Origin: Paenibacillus spiritus
GTDB taxonomy: Bacteria > Bacillota > Bacilli > Paenibacillales > Paenibacillaceae
DNA length: 64,000 nt
Reading direction: 5' to 3'
Assembly: GCF_008710135.1 (NCBI RefSeq)
Contig: NZ_VYKK01000012.1
Span: 1-64,000 of the forward strand
The translations under genes and the position numbers were made by a program. Numbering within the stretch: the stretch's first letter is position 1; every line of letters begins with the position of its first letter. Shown piece after piece: positions 1 to 8,775 of this stretch. Below the pieces are notes generated by a model that was not told the DNA's origin, ran no database searches, and saw only the letters and a list, made by a program, of their open reading frames with translations.

Positions 1-27
1 TGGTCCCTCTCAGCTTAGAAATATCTA

Positions 28-45
28 CTTTTGGGACAGCCTCTT
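28..45. other. possible end of an insertion element beyond the left edge
   Basis: The first 74 bases hold no gene. The stretch ACTTTTGGGACAGCCTC resembles the kind of terminal sequence seen at ends of some transposable elements. No partner inverted repeat or transposase lies inside the window, so this is only a suggestion. Confidence 0.15.
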
Positions 46-74
46 TTGACTTGCCGCAGCAAGGAAGCCAGCCG

Positions 75-779
75 CTATTTAATGAAGACTCCCCCGAAGG
101 GAAGAGCTTCCCTCAGGAAACGCCGGATAATGCCGTCGTCGTCGTTGTCCCGCTCGAACCTCCGGCTCTGGCGTCCGGCCTGAAAGAGCACGGAGCCGCG
201 GCCGGTCATTTTCCAATGGTAGCTCATGTGCTGGCTCGCCAGATGGTTGCCGTATACCGTCAGCTCCAGCCTGGCGTTCTCCGGATAGGCAATGACACTC
301 CCGGCATCGACATAGAGCGGCTCGTCGGGATCAAGAACCGCCTCGCAGACCGTTCCTTCCGTCAGCAGGCCGATGCTGCCCCGGCCCGAGAACTTGACCT
401 TGACCACATCCCGGGTCACGAGCATGTTCTTCATGCTGAGCACCCGGGTCTGCATCTCAATTCCCCGGCTGTAGTAGAAGAGATGCCGGAAGTCATAGAG
501 CAGATCCTCTTCCCCTGTAAGCTCGATGGTCTTCACCCGGTAGCCGGGAGGGAGCGCTGCCGTGAACCGGCAGGGTCCGGACATGTCCGCACGGATCAGC
601 TTGCGCTTCCGGTACATCCCTTTGACATCCATGAACCGGTCCGAACGCCCGGACGACGGTCCCTGATAAGCAATAATCTGCTGGGGATGAAGCACATGAA
701 TTTCCTCTTGCTCTTCCAGCGTGAATGCCAGGGCCTGTCCGCTGGCGTCCGCGCTTTCGGCTTGTATCTCAACTCTCAT
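75..779 (-). CDS. AIM24 family protein
   Basis: A 234-residue protein of the AIM24 family, a beta-rich fold found in bacteria and mitochondria whose biochemical role is not settled. The N-terminal third (about residues 1-75) is less typical. The region from about residue 95 carries the family's repeated short strands, including a stretch reading SVIAYPENARLEL and a glycine-rich end near GRGSVLFQAG. No signal peptide or membrane segment is visible, so it is probably cytosolic. The ATG has GGAGG five bases upstream. It lies 35 bases downstream of a coiled-coil membrane protein gene on the same strand, so the two are probably co-transcribed. Family assignment rests on overall pattern; function is unknown. 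Confidence 0.75.
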   Translation of the reverse strand: MRVEIQAESADASGQALAFTLEEQEEIHVLHPQQIIAYQGPSSGRSDRFMDVKGMYRKRKLIRADMSGPCRFTAALPPGYRVKTIELTGEEDLLYDFRHLFYYSRGIEMQTRVLSMKNMLVTRDVVKVKFSGRGSIGLLTEGTVCEAVLDPDEPLYVDAGSVIAYPENARLELTVYGNHLASQHMSYHWKMTGRGSVLFQAGRQSRRFERDNDDDGIIRRFLREALPFGGVFIK

Positions 780-814
780 GAGCGCCTCCGTTCCTGTTCT
801 GGCCCCGCCGCAGA

Positions 815-1297
815 TCAGCGGATGCGGTCTCCCCGGCGGGAGCGGCCCCGCATGCCGAAGCGCACAAGCCGGATCAGAATGAAATAGCCGGCAATCAGTC
901 CAAGTCCCGTAAAGACCGTTACCTTGAGCCGGTGAATATAGTTCTCGCGCGCTGCCCGGTCATCGCGAAGTTCGCCGATCATGGCCGTCAGCTGGCGGTT
1001 CTGCTCCTGGAGCTCTGCGTTCTGGTTCCGGTAGGTTTCCATTTCCGTCCGGGCTTCATTCAGTTCGGACCGTGTCTGATCCAGGCTTTCTTTCGTCTCG
1101 CCCAGTTCATTCATCGTCTCCTTATAGCTCTCTTGAAGCTCGCTCACATCGCTTGGAAGCTCGGAGAATTTCTCCAGCCCTTTATAAATGTCGTTAAAAT
1201 AATTGGCGCTGGCGGCAGACGGCGCCGAGACAAGAACCGCCGCCAGGATCAATGCGGTGGATAAACCCTGACAGGCTGCCCGGATTCTGGGCTTCAT
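815..1297 (-). CDS. secreted/membrane-anchored coiled-coil protein
   Basis: A 160-residue hypothetical protein. Residues 1-31 look like a signal peptide (positive start, hydrophobic core, Ala-rich cleavage region ending near SAASA). Residues about 40-115 form a long charged coiled coil rich in Glu, Gln, Asn and Leu. Residues about 125-142 are a membrane segment, followed by an Arg-rich tail (RGRSRRGDRIR) that should stay in the cytosol. The helix is therefore predicted outside the membrane with a C-terminal anchor. I chose the ATG at 1297 because AGAAGGA lies 11 bases upstream; a GTG three codons earlier sits on top of that site. It precedes the AIM24 gene. I do not recognise a named family. 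Confidence 0.6.
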   Translation of the reverse strand: MKPRIRAACQGLSTALILAAVLVSAPSAASANYFNDIYKGLEKFSELPSDVSELQESYKETMNELGETKESLDQTRSELNEARTEMETYRNQNAELQEQNRQLTAMIGELRDDRAARENYIHRLKVTVFTGLGLIAGYFILIRLVRFGMRGRSRRGDRIR

Positions 1298-1540
1298 GCC
1301 AATCACCGTCCTTCTGATTCATTAAGTTCCTCCTATATAATTTACCACACCTGTGCACTCCGAATAATACAGGATGTGACACGACAGAAGAATTTGCAGA
1401 TTTATGTCGATATTCACAGGAGAACATACATTCCGTGACAAGGAGTTGTCCGCCAATATTGGTATATTAATAGAAGAGACAGGAAGTTGCGGAATAACTT
1501 TTCCCGAACCCGTGTCCCTTACCAAGAAAGAGGTGGACGT

Positions 1541-2254
1541 ATGCAGGCCAGCATTCAACCGGTCTATACCTGGAGCCACGATGCGCTGTTCTCGGGAAGA
1601 GCCGGCCGGCTTACGCTTCTGATAGAGATTAACAGCACGCACCCGGCACCGAACGCGGAAGAGAAGCACCGTACTGCGGCGAAAGGAATTGAACTGGATG
1701 TCTGGCTGGAGCCGCATGTGCGTCTGATCGACAGCATAGGCGGACGCTGTGAGACAGATGAAAACGCTCCCTTGCTCCGCTACGAGTTCGGTTCGCTGCA
1801 AGCGGGCAAGCAGAAACAACTGGCCGTGGAGCTTGAACTGGAGGGGATGCCGGCCGGCGACCGCGAAGCCGTCTGGCTTCAGTGGCGGTACCGGCACCCG
1901 GCCGGAAGCCGAATGCGGGAGCTGCCCGTGCACCGGTTGAAGGTTCAGCACAGCGTCCATACCGGCGTTCTATCGGAGCCGGGGTCTTTCTATGTAGAGA
2001 AGCAGACCGAACTTCTCCGGGTCCGGCGGCTGCTGGAAGAATTTCTGTCTCCGGACTGTCTGCTGCCCTATGACAAGAGGATCGAGCAAATCCGCAGGCA
2101 GGGAGACCGGCTGCTGCTTATGGCGGTTCGTTCCGGAGACAAGACGCTGCTCCAGGAAGCGGAGTGGCTGTACCGGCAGGGCCAGACGCGGGCCATGCTG
2201 CCGCAGCCGGAACACGAAGGGGCGGCATGGGAACGGAGGCTGGAATGCGTCTGA
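1541..2254 (+). CDS. uncharacterised protein, beta-sandwich-like N-terminus
   Basis: A 237-residue protein of unknown function. The first 130 residues alternate hydrophobic and polar positions and include FGSLQAGKQKQLAVELEL, which resembles the beta-sandwich segment that follows von Willebrand factor A domains in some bacterial proteins; no VWA metal site (DxSxS) is present. The last 90 residues look helical (repeated LLEEFL, RIEQIRRQGDRLL, LLQEAEWLYRQ). No signal peptide is seen. The ATG has an AAGAGGTGG site about five bases upstream. It is divergent from the coiled-coil/AIM24 pair, with 243 bases between, so the two units may share a control region. The VWA comparison is an inference from pattern only. 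Confidence 0.5.
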   Translation: MQASIQPVYTWSHDALFSGRAGRLTLLIEINSTHPAPNAEEKHRTAAKGIELDVWLEPHVRLIDSIGGRCETDENAPLLRYEFGSLQAGKQKQLAVELELEGMPAGDREAVWLQWRYRHPAGSRMRELPVHRLKVQHSVHTGVLSEPGSFYVEKQTELLRVRRLLEEFLSPDCLLPYDKRIEQIRRQGDRLLLMAVRSGDKTLLQEAEWLYRQGQTRAMLPQPEHEGAAWERRLECV

Positions 2255-2447
2255 AGAGAACAAAATGTTCGCGAATAGGACTATATTCACAAGTTATTAA
2301 TAAGAGGGGTAAAAAGACACGCTTTTCTTATGGTAAAATAGTACAATAGATCTAGTTGATCTTCTGCCTTCACCAGATGGTTTCGTATTCTCTGTTCATT
2401 TACAACAGGATTATAAGTCTATTTTACTAGATGCAAGGAGATTGAGA

Positions 2448-3416
2448 ATGACGGACAGACTGATTCGTCTGATGCGCATCATTACACTCGTTCAGGCGAA
2501 GCCTGGCATCCTGGCGCGGGAACTTGCCGAGCGGTGCGGCACCAGCGAAAGAACGATTTATCGGGATATGGACGCCCTGAGCGCCATGCATATTCCGATC
2601 ACCCATTTGGGGCATGGGAAAGGATACACCTTTATCGGCAACTTTGCTCTGTACCCGCTGGACTGGTCGGTGGAAGAAGCCGCTGCGTTCTCGCAGTTCA
2701 GCGAGAATCTGGATGCCATCAAGCCGTATATCCCGGACAGTTTTGAGAGCGCCTACGAGAAGGTGCTGGCCGCGGGCTACAAGTATCGCGCAGACCGGGA
2801 AGAGCGGACGGAGAACCGCAAGGAGGGGGGGCCGCCGCTCTCGGGAGAACGGGGCCTTTCGGTCCAGGAAGTTCTTCCGCCCGCCCTGATGGCTGTGCTT
2901 ACGGCTGCCTTGAAGCGGAGAAGCATCCGGGCGGAATATTCCGAGGCGGCCGCCGAAGAAGCCTTCTTCGAACTGGAGCCGTACTTCGTTGTGTACCTGG
3001 AAGGGCAGTTTCATCTGGTCGGCCGCGCGCGCCCGGAAGGGAGCGTGGGCAGTTACCCGATTCAGCAGCTGTCCCAGGTCCGTATTCTGAGCCGGGAATT
3101 CACGCCCGAGCCTTTCAATCTGGATGCATTTATCCGGGAGAAATGGTCGCTGGAGCCTGACAGCCTGCGTCTCGCCTTCCGAATCAGGGCAACGCCGGGA
3201 TTATGGAAGCGGCTCGAGGCCGATGCGGAACCGTTCCGTCCGGTGCGAAGCGACAATGAATCCCGAATGATTCATTTTGAAGTCGAGCCGGAGCGGTCGA
3301 ATGCTTTCTTCAACTGGATTAGCCAGTTCAAAGAGGAAGCCGAAATTATGGAACCCTATTATTACCGGGAATTAATGAAGCACCAACTGGAGGTATGGCT
3401 GTCGCTTTATAAATAA
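2448..3416 (+). CDS. WYL-domain transcriptional regulator
   Basis: A 322-residue regulator. Residues 1-60 form an HTH_11/DeoR-like helix-turn-helix (LAERCGTSERTIYRDMDAL is the recognition region). Residues about 160-225 form a WYL domain, with the core EPYFVVYLEGQFHLVGR, thought to sense a ligand such as a nucleic acid or nucleotide. The C-terminal part (about 235-322) is the usual WYL C-terminal extension. Length fits the family. The ATG at 2448 has AAGGAG seven bases upstream; a TTG two codons earlier lies too close to it. It is a single gene with its own terminator overlapping the stop codon. The target genes cannot be told from the sequence. Confidence 0.88.
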   Translation: MTDRLIRLMRIITLVQAKPGILARELAERCGTSERTIYRDMDALSAMHIPITHLGHGKGYTFIGNFALYPLDWSVEEAAAFSQFSENLDAIKPYIPDSFESAYEKVLAAGYKYRADREERTENRKEGGPPLSGERGLSVQEVLPPALMAVLTAALKRRSIRAEYSEAAAEEAFFELEPYFVVYLEGQFHLVGRARPEGSVGSYPIQQLSQVRILSREFTPEPFNLDAFIREKWSLEPDSLRLAFRIRATPGLWKRLEADAEPFRPVRSDNESRMIHFEVEPERSNAFFNWISQFKEEAEIMEPYYYRELMKHQLEVWLSLYK

Positions 3417-3431
3417 AGCGCAGCCTTTTTT
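3403..3431 (+). terminator. terminator of the WYL regulator
   Basis: Perfect 8-bp inverted repeat CGCTTTAT/ATAAAGCG around the TAA stop codon, followed after a few bases by a run of seven T. The stop codon lies inside the hairpin. Confidence 0.75.
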
Positions 3432-3467
3432 TGTGCCTGCATCCAGCGTAATTGGGCAGCGAACCAA

Positions 3468-3499
3468 ATATCATGAAATAGATGCAAATATAATGATAT
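3468..3499. promoter_or_regulatory. inverted repeat upstream of modA
   Basis: Perfect 7-bp inverted repeat ATATCAT ... ATGATAT with an 18-base AT-rich spacer, about 80 bases before the modA start. It could be an operator for the molybdate transporter genes. No known protein is matched to it here. Confidence 0.35.
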
Positions 3500-3581
3500 C
3501 TATAGAAAAATCGGATTTATGCGTGATAGAATGGCTTCTAAATCATACCAAACCATAAATAGAGTCCGGAGGGGATGGGAA

Positions 3582-4376
3582 ATGGGAAAGAGCATGAAGC
3601 TGACTGGCGCGGCGCTCGCGGCAGCCCTGCTGCTGACAGCGGCGGTACGGATGCTGACGTCCGGCGGCGAGGCGGAGGCGGCCCGAAAGACGGAGCTGCT
3701 TGTATCCGCCGCAGCGAGTCTGCAAGGCAGCCTGGAGAAGATCGAGAGCCGGTACGAGAAGCTTCATCCGGACATCGATCTGGTATTCAATTATGGCGCT
3801 TCCGGAACGCTGCAGAAGCAGATCGAGCAGGGCGCGCCGGCCGATCTCTTCTTCTCGGCCGGCGACAAGCAGATGGAAGCGCTGGTGAAGGGCGGCCTGG
3901 TGGAGACCCGGACGGATGTGCTGAAGAATCAGCTTGTCGTCGTTGTCCCGGCCCATTCGGGAACGGGAAGCCTGAACACGATCCGGCAGCTGGAAGAAGA
4001 AGGCTTCAAGCGGATTGCCATCGGGCAGCCTGAATCGGTTCCGGCCGGGCAGTACGCCAGACAGTCTTTGGAATCGAAGGGAATCTGGAAGCCGATTCAG
4101 AACAAGCTGATCTTCGCCAAGGATGTCCGTCAGGTGCTCTCTTATGTAGAGACGGGCAGCGTGGATGCCGGCTTTGTCTACAAGACCGATGCGGCAGGCT
4201 CTTCCAAAGTGAAAATTGCGCTTGCCGTTAGTCTTCCGGACCGGCAATCCATTCGTTATCCGCTCGGAATCGTCAAGGGAACCCGGCATGCGGAAGAGGC
4301 GAAGGCATTCTACGCCTATCTGCAATCCAAGCCTGCCCGGGATGTGTTCGTCTCCTTCGGGTTTCAGCTGCCTTGA
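3582..4376 (+). CDS. modA: molybdate ABC transporter substrate-binding protein ModA
   Basis: A 264-residue periplasmic-type binding protein that captures molybdate or tungstate outside the membrane for the ModB channel. Residues 1-28 are a signal segment (MGKSMKLTG then a hydrophobic stretch). The mature part begins near ELLVSAAASLQGSLEKI, the ModA phosphate/molybdate-binding loop, followed by FNYGASGTLQKQIEQGAPADLFFSA split over two binding loops, and VPAGQYARQ, all typical. No lipobox cysteine is visible. I chose the ATG at 3582 because GGAGGGG lies seven bases upstream; an in-frame ATG 21 codons earlier has no such site. modB follows 17 bases downstream. No modC ATPase gene is adjacent. 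Confidence 0.92.
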   Translation: MGKSMKLTGAALAAALLLTAAVRMLTSGGEAEAARKTELLVSAAASLQGSLEKIESRYEKLHPDIDLVFNYGASGTLQKQIEQGAPADLFFSAGDKQMEALVKGGLVETRTDVLKNQLVVVVPAHSGTGSLNTIRQLEEEGFKRIAIGQPESVPAGQYARQSLESKGIWKPIQNKLIFAKDVRQVLSYVETGSVDAGFVYKTDAAGSSKVKIALAVSLPDRQSIRYPLGIVKGTRHAEEAKAFYAYLQSKPARDVFVSFGFQLP

Positions 4377-4393
4377 CGGTGCCAGGGGGAGCG

Positions 4394-5056
4394 ATGAATA
4401 TCGACTGGAGCGAATTTCTGGCGCCTGTCTGGATATCCGTCAAGGTAGCCATCCCCGCTTCGGTGATTGTCTTTGTGCTGGCCGCCGCGGCGGCCAGGGT
4501 AATGGCGCACCGCAGGTTCCCGGGAAGAACCGTGATCGAGACGCTGCTGCTGCTGCCTCTGGTCCTGCCGCCTACAGTAGTCGGGTTCATTCTCCTGGTG
4601 GCACTTGGCCGGCAGAGCCGGTTCGGGCGTCTCTACGAGCAGTGGACGGGCCAGCCGATTCTGTTCACCTGGGGCGCGGCGGTGATCGCAGCGGTCGTGG
4701 TCGCTTTTCCGCTGGCGTACCGGACGGTGAAGGCGGGGTTCGAGGAAGTGGACCGTGATCTGGAAGACGCCGCCCGGGCCCAGGGAGCCGGGGAGTGGCA
4801 GGTGCTGCGCTATGTCACGCTGCCGCTGGCGAGCCGGTCGCTCTCAACCGGCTATATGCTGGGGTTTGCCCGGGGACTGGGCGAGTTCGGGGCGACCATT
4901 ATGATAGCCGGCAATATTCCGCACCGGACGCAGACGCTTCCCGCCGCGATCTATACCGCCGTGGACGGAGGCAGCATGGCCATGGCCTGGCTCTGGGTGG
5001 GGGCGGCTCTGCTGCTCTCCTTTCTCATGCTGCTGGCGGCGAACCGGACCCGGTAG
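4394..5056 (+). CDS. modB: molybdate ABC transporter permease ModB
   Basis: A 220-residue inner-membrane channel subunit for molybdate import. It has about five membrane segments, the first at residues 12-32. The cytoplasmic EAA loop, which contacts the ATPase, reads DLEDAARAQGAGEWQVLRYV at about residues 120-140, followed by LPLASRS. The ending GLGEFGATIMIAGNIPHRTQ is characteristic of ModB. The ATG at 4394 follows AGGGGGAG; a TTG seven codons earlier overlaps the modA stop and is a weaker choice. It forms a two-gene operon with modA. The ATPase partner ModC is missing from the neighbourhood, so either it is encoded elsewhere or another ATPase serves. Confidence 0.92.
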   Translation: MNIDWSEFLAPVWISVKVAIPASVIVFVLAAAAARVMAHRRFPGRTVIETLLLLPLVLPPTVVGFILLVALGRQSRFGRLYEQWTGQPILFTWGAAVIAAVVVAFPLAYRTVKAGFEEVDRDLEDAARAQGAGEWQVLRYVTLPLASRSLSTGYMLGFARGLGEFGATIMIAGNIPHRTQTLPAAIYTAVDGGSMAMAWLWVGAALLLSFLMLLAANRTR

Positions 5057-5101
5057 GCCCGGCGGGCCATCCGAGGGCTGCGGCGGTTGACCGCTATGCA
5101 G

Positions 5102-5129
5102 AAAGGCCGTCCCGGCAGGGGCGGCCTTT
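5102..5129. terminator. hairpin between modB and the facing regulator gene
   Basis: A 12-bp stem (AAAGGCCGTCCC paired with GGGGCGGCCTTT, one G-T pair) with loop GGCA, lying between convergent genes. There are only short T runs, so it may act as a bidirectional terminator of moderate strength. Confidence 0.55.
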
Positions 5130-5149
5130 GCTGTGGACGGCGAGACGGA

Positions 5150-6157
5150 TCATTCGGCGCTTGCGCTCCGGTCCTGCCGGTATTCCGCTTCATAGAGGAT
5201 GGTGCCGGCCTTCCCGGTATCGCAGCCGTGGATAGCGCTCAGCTCCTGCCGGAAGGCGGGAGACCGAAGGATGCCGAGCACCGATTGAATCCAGCCTTCG
5301 TTCTCCTCGCTCCTGATCATCACCAGATCCACCTCTTCTTCAATGAGCGGAATGAAATTGACGCCTTCGACGATCTTCGCGGCCTTCAGGGTGCCGACGC
5401 CGATATCCGCCTCTCCGCGCGCCACCTTGGCTGCGACTGCCAGATGGCTCGTCTCTTCGGTGCGGTAGCCTTCGATTCCGCGGGAGGAGAGGCCGAGCAG
5501 CCGGAGCTGCTCGTCCAGCAGAACGCGGGCGCCGGAGCCGCGCTCGCGGTTGACGAGCACATATCCGCTCCGGGCAAGATCCTCCCACCCGGTTATTCCC
5601 TTCGGATTGCCCTTGGCGACGTACAGGCCCGCGCTCCGGGTCAGCAGCCGGACTATCAGGAAGGGAAGACCTACGAGCAGCCGGCGTACATAAGGCAGGT
5701 TGTAGGCCCCCGTATCTCCGTCCAGCAGATGGGTGCTGACAATGTCGGACTCTCCCCGGTACATCGAGATCAGGCTGTCGAGACTGCCTGCGTAGGAGCG
5801 CAGCGGACGCATCGAGGGCGAGGACCGTTCGAGATGCTGGGCCAGAATGTCGAGGCTCATATCCTGGCCGGTGATGACGATATCGCGCAGGCCGGCGCGG
5901 TTCGTTCCCGGAGCCTGCTGCCAGGGCGGCAGGCCCTGCCCGGCGGAAGGCGCCTGCGGGAGCGGAAGCAGCGGCGGAGCGCCGCCTTCCCGGGAGCGGC
6001 GTTTGTACAGCTCGAGATCCGAAGCGTCCACGCGCATTTGCTTGCCGACCCGGTACGAGGGAAGCTCGCCCTTTTTGATCAGATCATATACCTTCAGCTT
6101 GGAGATCTTCAGCAGCTTGGCGACCTCTTCGGTTGTATAGGAAACCTCTTCGGGCAC
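5150..6157 (-). CDS. helix-turn-helix / molybdate-binding-like fusion regulator
   Basis: A 335-residue two-domain protein. Residues 1-55 are an excisionase/MerR-like DNA-binding domain (YTTEEVAKLLKISKLKVYDL, then GELPSYRVGKQMRV). After a Pro/Gly-rich linker, residues about 95-320 form a periplasmic-binding-protein fold lacking any signal peptide (DIVITGQDMSLDILAQHLE, RGSGARVLLD, ARGEADIGVGTLKAA), the COG1910-type domain found in putative molybdate-sensing regulators. It should act in the cytosol as a ligand-responsive DNA-binding protein. It uses GTG with AAGGAGG ten bases upstream. It is convergent with modAB, supporting a role in molybdate or tungstate response; that role is inferred. Confidence 0.82.
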   Translation of the reverse strand: MPEEVSYTTEEVAKLLKISKLKVYDLIKKGELPSYRVGKQMRVDASDLELYKRRSREGGAPPLLPLPQAPSAGQGLPPWQQAPGTNRAGLRDIVITGQDMSLDILAQHLERSSPSMRPLRSYAGSLDSLISMYRGESDIVSTHLLDGDTGAYNLPYVRRLLVGLPFLIVRLLTRSAGLYVAKGNPKGITGWEDLARSGYVLVNRERGSGARVLLDEQLRLLGLSSRGIEGYRTEETSHLAVAAKVARGEADIGVGTLKAAKIVEGVNFIPLIEEEVDLVMIRSEENEGWIQSVLGILRSPAFRQELSAIHGCDTGKAGTILYEAEYRQDRSASAE

Positions 6158-6252
6158 GGTTCATCAGCCTCCTTGGCGGCAGTGCATCCTCTTCTAAGAC
6201 TACCCGATTTAACCGGGGGCTGCAATTGAGGAACCTCCACCTGTATAGAGGA

Positions 6253-6281
6253 TGAAACTTTGACCGAAAATCCCTTATAAT
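6253..6281 (+). promoter_or_regulatory. candidate sigma-A promoter for the dNTPase gene
   Basis: A perfect -10 hexamer TATAAT at 6276-6281 with TGAAAC 17 bases upstream; the coding start is 41 bases downstream. The -35 match is weak. Confidence 0.45.
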
Positions 6282-6322
6282 GAATTACTATAACGAACAG
6301 ACCGATCAGGGGGTGGCTTCAA

Positions 6323-7732
6323 ATGACCAGATTTCAGGAGCGGGAGCACCGGCAATACCCGGAAGCTGCCCGGCTGGAAACTTCGCGTGCCGTCTATGAG
6401 CGGGACTATTCCCGGCTGATTCACTCGCCGACCTTCCGCCGTCTTCAGGGCAAGTCCCAGGTGTTCGGCGCGGGCACCGGCGATTATTACCGCACCCGGC
6501 TGACCCATTCGCTGGAGGTGGCCCAGATTGCGCGGGAAGCGGCGAAGAGCCTGCTGCGCGCTTACCCGGAGGTCGAGACCGGACAAGCCGACAATCCCGG
6601 ACTTGTGATCGACCCCGAGGTTGTGGAATGCGCGGCCATCGCCCATGATTTCGGCCATCCGCCGTTCGGCCACAAGGGCGAAGAGGTGCTGGACAGCATT
6701 CTGGAGAAGCTGATTGAGGAGAAGACGCTGCAGGAAGCGGCGCAGACGGGGGCGGACCCGGTACGGCTGGAAGCGATCCGCGCGCGCATGAAGACCAAAT
6801 ACGAGCATTTTGAGGGCAATGCCCATAACTTCCGGCTGATTATGTTCCTGGAGAAACGGGAGAATTTCGACGGACTCAATCTGTCCGATGCCGTTCTGCT
6901 GGGGATCAACAAATACCCGTTCCCCGGAACGGTGCTGAAGAAAGGCATGTACCTGCACGAGTGGGAGTACATCTCGCAGATTCGGGGAGCTTGGGGAATT
7001 CCGGACGGCAAAAAAACGCTGGAGGCCCAATTGATGGACCTGTGCGACGATATCGCCTATTCCGCCCATGATCTCGAAGACGGCATTAAGGCCGGGAAGA
7101 TTGAGGTCCATGAGTATTTTCTTCAGGACCCCTACACGCTGCGCCTGATTGTCGAGAAGGTGCTGACGCTGGAGGATTTCTTCTGGGAAGGGTGGAGCGA
7201 CGAACAGATCCGGCGCAAGGCGGAAGCGGTGCTGACCGAGTTCCTCCGCGTCTGGAAGGAGAAGATGCCGGTCTGCGAGAACGACTATTCGCGCACCCGG
7301 CGCGAAGTCAAAGGATATTGGGTCAGCACCTTCGTGGCCAGTCTCGGCGTAATCTCCGACGGGGATTGGAAGAAGGTTACTTTTGTCAAGGACGGGGCCG
7401 AGGATGAGGATCTGCTTCGCACGGTAAGCGTGCTGAAGAGCTTTGCCTGGGTCACCATGATCCGCGATCTGCGGGTTCAGCGGCTGCAGAAGCGCAGCGA
7501 ATGGATTATCCGGCGACTGTGGAGCGCATTCCTGGACCCGGTCGCCTCCAAGGCGATCATCCCGACCGACTGGCTGCAGCGGTTCGAGAAGGACCAGAAG
7601 CAGGCGCGGCCGATCTGGACCTGGGAGCATATGGTGATTGATTATATTGCCGGAATGACCGACGCGTTCGCCGAGAAAATCTACAACGAGCTGTTCGGCC
7701 TGAAGGTCGGCTCGATCTACGATCTCGATTAG
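6323..7732 (+). CDS. dGTPase-like deoxynucleoside triphosphate triphosphohydrolase (HD family)
   Basis: A 469-residue HD-domain enzyme of the Dgt family, which splits dNTPs to deoxynucleosides and triphosphate in the cytosol. The metal-binding residues are visible: His in RLTHSLEVAQIAREA (about residue 56), the HD pair in AIAHDFGHPPFGHKG (about residues 111-125), and Asp in LCDDIAYSAHDLEDG (about 240). The N-terminal RLIHSPTFRRLQGKSQVF is the usual nucleotide-contacting region. Length is normal. The ATG has CAGGGGGTGG upstream. The methyltransferase gene starts 33 bases later on the same strand, probably in the same transcript. The preferred nucleotide cannot be deduced. Confidence 0.9.
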   Translation: MTRFQEREHRQYPEAARLETSRAVYERDYSRLIHSPTFRRLQGKSQVFGAGTGDYYRTRLTHSLEVAQIAREAAKSLLRAYPEVETGQADNPGLVIDPEVVECAAIAHDFGHPPFGHKGEEVLDSILEKLIEEKTLQEAAQTGADPVRLEAIRARMKTKYEHFEGNAHNFRLIMFLEKRENFDGLNLSDAVLLGINKYPFPGTVLKKGMYLHEWEYISQIRGAWGIPDGKKTLEAQLMDLCDDIAYSAHDLEDGIKAGKIEVHEYFLQDPYTLRLIVEKVLTLEDFFWEGWSDEQIRRKAEAVLTEFLRVWKEKMPVCENDYSRTRREVKGYWVSTFVASLGVISDGDWKKVTFVKDGAEDEDLLRTVSVLKSFAWVTMIRDLRVQRLQKRSEWIIRRLWSAFLDPVASKAIIPTDWLQRFEKDQKQARPIWTWEHMVIDYIAGMTDAFAEKIYNELFGLKVGSIYDLD

Positions 7733-7765
7733 CATTCACGGCGGAGGAGAGGAACTTGCAACGCG

Positions 7766-8731
7766 ATGAACCCATTGGAACCGATTTATTATTATTTCTA
7801 CCGCAGCCATGAGACCGAGAGCGAACTCTGCCGGCTGGAGCTGAAGGTTCTGCTTGGAGAGGAAGGGGAAGAAGGCAGCGGGGGAAATGCGGACCGCAGT
7901 TCGGCGGGCATCCGGTCCTCCGCAGCCGCGGTGAACCCCGGCCGAAGCCCGTATCTGTCCGGCGTCATGGAAGTGTGGTCGGCCTCCGGCTCGGTCGAGG
8001 ACATCTGCCGCTTCGCGGCCGAGCTTCCGCCGGGCGAAACATCGTTCCGGGTAAGCTGCCCCAGAGAAAGCGAAGGCAGCTACGAGGAACGGCTGGAACT
8101 GGAGCGCCGGGTAGGCCGCTGTATCCGGGGCCGAGCCGATCTGCGCTCGCCCGGGCAGGTCTACGGCATCGTGCGGCGCGGCGGGGTCTATGCCTTCGGC
8201 CCGTACCGGGAAGCCGACCGGAGCTGGCAGGCGCGGCGCATCAAGCCGCATCCGTACTCCACCGGTCTTGGAGTCGGGCTGTCCCGCTCGCTGGTCAATC
8301 TGGCCGTCCCCGATCCGGAGCAGAAGAGGGTCATCGACCCCTGCTGCGGAATGGGCAACGTGCTGATTGAAGGCTTTAGCATGGGCGTCCGGATGTCGGG
8401 CTGCGATCTGAACCCGCTGGCTGTCCGCGGAGCCCGCGGCAACCTCCGGCACTTCGGCTACCCCGAAGATGCCGTCCGGCTGGCGGATATGCGCAGTCTG
8501 GAGGGGACGTACGATGCGGCCGTTCTGGACATGCCCTATAATCTGTGCTCCGTGCTGCCGCCGGAGGAAGCGCTGGAGATGCTGCGGGCGCTGCGCCGGC
8601 TGACCGGCCGGGCGGTAATCGTCTCCACACAGCCGCTTGAGCGGGAGATCGGACAGGCGGGCTTCCGAGTAGAAGAGAGCTGCGCCGTATCCAAGAGCAG
8701 CCTGACCCGGTTCATCTGGATCTGCCGCTAA
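7766..8731 (+). CDS. TRM11-like SAM-dependent RNA methyltransferase
   Basis: A 321-residue protein whose C-terminal half (about residues 165-321) is a class I methyltransferase. The SAM-binding motif reads IDPCCGMGNVLIEGF and the catalytic motif reads DMPYNL, in place of the usual (N/D)PPY of TRM11/DUF1156-type base N-methyltransferases. It also has RKPHPYSTGL-like sequence (here IKPHPYSTGLGVGLSR) that occurs in this family. The N-terminal half (1-150) could hold a THUMP-like RNA-binding region but is too divergent to name. The substrate is probably tRNA, by analogy. The GGAGGAGAGG site lies about 13 bases before the ATG, farther than usual. It follows the dNTPase gene. Confidence 0.78.
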   Translation: MNPLEPIYYYFYRSHETESELCRLELKVLLGEEGEEGSGGNADRSSAGIRSSAAAVNPGRSPYLSGVMEVWSASGSVEDICRFAAELPPGETSFRVSCPRESEGSYEERLELERRVGRCIRGRADLRSPGQVYGIVRRGGVYAFGPYREADRSWQARRIKPHPYSTGLGVGLSRSLVNLAVPDPEQKRVIDPCCGMGNVLIEGFSMGVRMSGCDLNPLAVRGARGNLRHFGYPEDAVRLADMRSLEGTYDAAVLDMPYNLCSVLPPEEALEMLRALRRLTGRAVIVSTQPLEREIGQAGFRVEESCAVSKSSLTRFIWICR

Positions 8732-8775
8732 GCGGCGGCCGGGAGCCGGGACGGGAACGTGCTTCAGCCGCCGGC

